From: Actinoplanes xinjiangensis
Lineage (GTDB): Bacteria; Actinomycetota; Actinomycetes; Mycobacteriales; Micromonosporaceae
Reading direction: 5' to 3'
DNA: 64,000 nucleotides
Assembly (NCBI RefSeq): GCF_003148685.1
Contig: NZ_QGGR01000001.1
Location: 124,001 to 188,000, forward strand
How positions within the stretch are numbered: position 1 is the stretch's first letter; the number at the start of each line of letters is the position of its first letter. The notes under the pieces are model-generated. The model was not told the DNA's origin and did not search any database. It was given only the letters and a program-made list of their open reading frames with translations. Positions 61,068 to 64,000 of this stretch are shown one piece after another. The position numbers were made by a program, and so were the translations under genes.

Positions 61068-62069
61068 TCACCCCGGTGGGGCGCCGGTGGTGGTGCGGAC
61101 GACCAGCTTCGGCGCGATGATCACGGCGCGGGGCCCGGACGGGGTGCCCTCGATGCGCTGGACGGCCCGTTGGATGGCCCGGGTCGCCAGCGCGTCGATG
61201 TCCTGACCGATAGTGGTCAGATCGATGTGGGCCAGGCGGCTGAGGCTGGTGTCGTCGTAACCCACGACGCTGATGTCACCGGGCACCCTCAGCCCGTTGC
61301 GGTGCAGTACGTCGAGCAGGCCGGTGGCGCTCAGGTCGTTGAAGACGGTCACCGCGGTCGGCGGGTCGATCAGCAGCCTCGCGGCGGCCGCGGCACCGTC
61401 CTCCTCCCCCGCGCCGCCCGGCACCACCCGGATGTGCTCGCCCAGGCCGTGCCGGCGCATCGCCTCCTGATAGCCGGTGCGGCGCTCGGCCGAGCCGTGC
61501 ACCGTGCCGCCGTCGACGTGCGCGATCCGCCGGTGGCCCAGCGACACCAGGTGGTCGACGGCCTGGTGCGAGCCGAGGGCGTCGTCGTTGTGCACCACGT
61601 CGACGTCACGGCGGCGGGAGCTGCGCATCATCGCCACGACCGGCAGACGGGACGCGATCGACGCGAGCTCGGCGGAGCGCATGGTCCCGCCGAACAGGAC
61701 GATCGCCTCGCAGCGGTCCTGGAGCAGGTCGCCGACGGCCGTACGCTCGCCGCGTCTCGGTGTCACCGCGCTGAGGGTGAGCTGATAGCCGGCCGCGCCC
61801 GCCGCGTCGTAGAGCCCGGTGAGCAGATCGTGGTGGAACGGGTGCCGCACGTCGAAGACGACGCCGAGCAGGCGGCTGCGGCCGCTGCGCAGCAGCCGGG
61901 CACGGCTGTCCGGCTGGTAGCCGAGCTCCTGCGCCACCTTGAGCACCCGCTCGCGGGTGGTCTCTGCGGCGCCCGGCGCGCCCCGCATCACGATCGACAC
62001 GCACGCCACCGACACCCCGGCCTCGGCCGCGACGTCGGCGAGCGTGATCCGCCGCTCCCCTGAACGCAT
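61068..62069 (-). CDS. LacI-family repressor of the tandem MFS genes
   Basis: A 333-residue LacI repressor. The helix-turn-helix and hinge helix (TLADVAAEAGVSVACVSIVM, then VAQELGYQPDSRARLL) are followed by a sensor domain with LGVVFDVRHPFHHDLLTGL, TAVTVFNDLSATGLLDVL and DISVVGYDDTSLSRLAHIDLTTI. ATG 62069 follows the family pattern. It is divergent from the MFS gene at 62144 with two TAGAACGTTCTA palindromes between them. The same pair precedes the second MFS gene, so this repressor probably controls itself and both transporters. Confidence 0.92.
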   Translation of the reverse strand: MRSGERRITLADVAAEAGVSVACVSIVMRGAPGAAETTRERVLKVAQELGYQPDSRARLLRSGRSRLLGVVFDVRHPFHHDLLTGLYDAAGAAGYQLTLSAVTPRRGERTAVGDLLQDRCEAIVLFGGTMRSAELASIASRLPVVAMMRSSRRRDVDVVHNDDALGSHQAVDHLVSLGHRRIAHVDGGTVHGSAERRTGYQEAMRRHGLGEHIRVVPGGAGEEDGAAAAARLLIDPPTAVTVFNDLSATGLLDVLHRNGLRVPGDISVVGYDDTSLSRLAHIDLTTIGQDIDALATRAIQRAVQRIEGTPSGPRAVIIAPKLVVRTTTGAPPG

Positions 62070-62095
62070 GCCGCGATGGTACGGGGTGTGACGAC

Positions 62096-62132
62096 TAGAA
62101 CGTTCTATCGGCACAGCAACTAGAACGTTCTA
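62096..62132. promoter_or_regulatory. two LacI operators, first transporter
   Basis: TAGAACGTTCTA occurs at 62096-62107 and 62121-62132, exactly 25 bases apart. The second is extended to CTAGAACGTTCTAG and ends 10 bases before the GTG start of the transporter. Each is a perfect palindrome with a central CG, the LacI hallmark. Confidence 0.9.
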
Positions 62133-62143
62133 GGATGCGGTGG

Positions 62144-63367
62144 GTGGACACCCTCACCCGCGGCCGCCGCTGGGCCGCCCTGCTCGCGCTCTCCCTCGGC
62201 GGCTTCGGGCTCGGTCTCACCGAGTTCTCCGCCATGGGCCTGCTGCCCGAGATGGCCCGTGACCTGCTGCCCACCGAATACGCCACCTCGCCGCCCGACG
62301 CCGTCGCCAAAGCCGGCTGGATGATCACGAGTTACGCCCTCGGTGTCGTGGCCGGCGCGCCCACCATCGCCGCGCTCACCGCCCGGCTCCCCCGCAAACA
62401 CCTGGTCCTCGGGCTGCTCGGGCTCTTCCTCGTCGGCACGGTGCTGTCCGTCGCCGCCCCCACGTTCGAGCTCGTCCTCGCCGGCCGGTTCGTCGGGGCC
62501 CTCGCGCACGGCGCCTACTTCGGCGCCGCCGCGATCCTCGCCGGCCGCATCCTCGGCCCCGGCAACCAGGGCAAGGGCTTCGCGATCGTGCTCGGCGGCC
62601 TGACCGCGTCCAACCTGCTCGGGGTGCCACTGGTCACCAGCCTCGGCCAGAGCCACGGATGGCGTACGGCGTACCTCGTCGTCGCCCTGGTCTTCGCCCT
62701 CAGCCTCCTGGCCGTGCTCGCAACCGTGCCCACCGTCGCCGCCGCCCCCGGCGGCTCGCCGCGCGCCGAACTCCGCGCGTTCCGCTCCCCGCGCGTGTGG
62801 CTGGCCTCCGCGGTCGTCGCCGTCGGCACCGCCGGGTTCTTCGCCGTCAACAGCTACATCGCGCCGCTCACCACCCAGGTCGCCGGGCTGTCCGACAGCG
62901 CCGTCCCGTGGGTGATGGCGCTCATGGGACTCGGCATGACCGTCGGCATCGCCGCCGGCGGAGCCGCCGCCGACCGCGACCTCCGGCGCACCATCCGCTA
63001 CGGCTTCGTGGCCGTCATCGCCGCGGTCGTCGTCTTCGGCGTCGCCGCCGGTCACCCGGCCGCCCTGTTCCCGGCAGCCTTCCTGGTCGGCGCCACCAGC
63101 GCGTTCATCGGGCCGGCACTGCAATCACACCTGATCGAGTCGGCGCCCGGCACCCAGCTGATGGGCGCCGCCGTCAACCAGTCCGCCGCCAACGTCGCCA
63201 ACAGTCTCGGGGCCGCCCTCGGCGGAGCCGCCATCGCCGCCGGCTGGGGGTACCTGTCACCGGTGTGGATCGGCGCCGTCCTGGCCGCGGCCGGGTTCCT
63301 GCTCGCCGTCCGCAGCCTGCGCCCGGTCCCCGCCACCGCCCCGGCCCCCGACCCGGTCGCGGCCTGA
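62144..63367 (+). CDS. MFS transporter (DHA1/AraJ-like), first tandem copy
   Basis: A 407-residue facilitator with about 12 helices. It shows FGLGLTEFSAMGLLPEMARD (helix 1), PTIAALTARLPRKHLVLGLL (motif A region), GAYFGAAAILAG and a central loop. GTG 62144 is preferred to ATG 62135 because it aligns with the second copy and leaves the same 10-base gap to the operator; the DHA1-like signature is typical of drug or sugar efflux. Its C-terminus and stop are tandemly repeated downstream (63306-63489). Confidence 0.9.
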   Translation: MDTLTRGRRWAALLALSLGGFGLGLTEFSAMGLLPEMARDLLPTEYATSPPDAVAKAGWMITSYALGVVAGAPTIAALTARLPRKHLVLGLLGLFLVGTVLSVAAPTFELVLAGRFVGALAHGAYFGAAAILAGRILGPGNQGKGFAIVLGGLTASNLLGVPLVTSLGQSHGWRTAYLVVALVFALSLLAVLATVPTVAAAPGGSPRAELRAFRSPRVWLASAVVAVGTAGFFAVNSYIAPLTTQVAGLSDSAVPWVMALMGLGMTVGIAAGGAAADRDLRRTIRYGFVAVIAAVVVFGVAAGHPAALFPAAFLVGATSAFIGPALQSHLIESAPGTQLMGAAVNQSAANVANSLGAALGGAAIAAGWGYLSPVWIGAVLAAAGFLLAVRSLRPVPATAPAPDPVAA

Positions 63368-63489
63368 ACCCCGTCCGCAGCCTCCGCCCGGTCCCCCCGA
63401 CCCCCGACCCGGTCGCGGCCTGAACCCCGTCCGCAGCCTCCGCCCGGCCCGCACCACACCCCGGCCCCCGACCCGTCGCGGCCTGAACC
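63306..63489. repeat. tandem repeat of the MFS 3' end, including the stop codon, about three copies
   Basis: Copies begin CCGTCCGCAGCCT at 63306, 63371 and 63427 (65, 56 and 63 bases) and each contains GTCGCGGCCTGAACCCC or close to it. Copy 1 is the real end of the transporter gene (stop at 63365-63367). Copy 2 keeps the reading frame and stop; copy 3 is shifted. Confidence 0.9.
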
Positions 63490-63512
63490 CCGCCGGCGGG
63501 CACTGTGATTGC

Positions 63513-63549
63513 TAGAACGTTCTATTCCCGGGACTACTAGAACGTTCTA
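63513..63549. promoter_or_regulatory. two LacI operators, second transporter
   Basis: TAGAACGTTCTA at 63513-63524 and 63538-63549, 25 bases apart, repeats exactly the arrangement at 62096-62132. The second site is extended to CTAGAACGTTCTAG and ends 10 bases before the next GTG. Confidence 0.9.
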
Positions 63550-63560
63550 GGGTCGGCACC

Positions 63561-64000
63561 GTGGACACACTGAACGCCGGGCGCCGCTGGGCGGCACTCC
63601 TCGCCCTGTCGCTGGGTGGCTTCGGGCTCGGGCTCACCGAGTTCGTCGCCATGGGGCTGCTTCCCGAGATGGCCCGTGACCTGCTGCCCGGGGCGTATGC
63701 GGCGTCGGTTCCGGATGCCCTCGCCCAGACCGGATGGATGATCACGATCTACGCGCTCGGTGTCGTGGTGGGGGCGCCCACCATCGCCGTCCTGACCACC
63801 CGGGTGCCCCGGCGGCGGCTCGTCGTCGGGTTGCTGGTGCTGTTCGTCGTCGCGACCGCGGCCTCGGCGCTCGCACCCACCTTCGAACTGGTGCTGGCGG
63901 CCCGGTTCGTCGCCGCCCTCGGGCACGGGGCGTACTTCGGGGCGGCGGGGATCCTCGCGGCCACCATCCTCGGGCCTGGCAACCACGGCAAAGGCGTGTC
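63561..64000 (+). CDS. MFS transporter (DHA1/AraJ-like), second tandem copy, cut by the right edge
   Basis: About 146 residues are visible. It opens VDTLNAGRRWAALLALSLGG and matches the first copy closely (FGLGLTEFVAMGLLPEMARD, GAYFGAAGILAATILGPGNH), clearly a tandem paralogue. GTG 63561 is the start. It shares the paired operators and so is probably coregulated by the LacI protein. The rest lies outside the window. Confidence 0.9.
   Translation, partial: MDTLNAGRRWAALLALSLGGFGLGLTEFVAMGLLPEMARDLLPGAYAASVPDALAQTGWMITIYALGVVVGAPTIAVLTTRVPRRRLVVGLLVLFVVATAASALAPTFELVLAARFVAALGHGAYFGAAGILAATILGPGNHGKGV

Noticed and set aside
1..64000. tRNA, rRNA, IS transposase, prophage or large natural-product cluster
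   Set aside because: None found by inspection; no NRPS/PKS modules, integrase or transposase motifs were seen. Small non-coding RNAs cannot be excluded.

Overview
The window is very GC-rich double-stranded chromosome of a filamentous actinomycete. Strong third-position G/C bias, frequent GTG (and some TTG) starts, many ATGA/GTGA/TGATG gene overlaps, several apparently leaderless genes, and a methyl-accepting chemotaxis protein beside a sugar-binding lipoprotein all fit a motile member of the Micromonosporaceae such as Actinoplanes; the genus is inference. There are about 60 protein genes. No rRNA, tRNA, transposase, prophage or CRISPR array was seen.

Layout. 1-2.7 kb: a cut-off membrane protein and a divergent membrane GGDEF-EAL protein whose EAL domain is broken by a deletion. 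3-8 kb: small hypothetical genes, a TetR/SnoaL-like divergent pair with two palindromic operators, a lower-GC stretch with unknown genes, and a DUF402 protein. 8-11 kb: a sugar-binding lipoprotein followed by a chemoreceptor. 11-21 kb: small enzymes and regulators (RibD/DHFR-like, GNAT, GlxA-type AraC, quinone-reductase-like oxidoreductase, MFS/ArsR pair, XRE-NTPase-TPR regulator). 21-23 kb: a translationally coupled STM4015-like leucine-rich-repeat and STM4014-like ATP-grasp pair. 23-27 kb: a ROK repressor controlling a secreted GH46 chitosanase, next to a secreted Nep1-like (NPP1) protein. 27-30 kb: MerR, NmrA and HxlR genes plus repeat-rich DNA. 30-36 kb: a two-component system divergent from a MacA/MacB-type adaptor, ATPase, permease and lipoprotein cassette. 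36-41 kb: GNAT, SpoU methyltransferase, DDN-like protein, membrane alpha/beta hydrolase, LacI regulator and a composite repeat region. 41-45 kb: Lrp regulator with E1-alpha, E1-beta and E2 genes of a 2-oxoacid (probably branched-chain) dehydrogenase. 45-49 kb: ECF42-type sigma factor with its DGPF partner, DUF1028, secreted endonuclease I. 49-61 kb: LuxR/LAL regulator, then a second, larger MacAB/two-component operon with two adaptors and a divergent lipoprotein. 61-64 kb: LacI repressor and two tandem, similarly regulated MFS transporters, the second cut off by the right edge.

The most unusual material is structural. Two unrelated MFS genes have their 3' ends, stop codon included, tandemly repeated downstream. 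Two dispersed degenerate repeat families sit in intergenic DNA at 28 and 40-41 kb. Duplicated operators with identical geometry precede two paralogous MFS genes. A two-cysteine module recurs in the lipoproteins of both MacAB cassettes.
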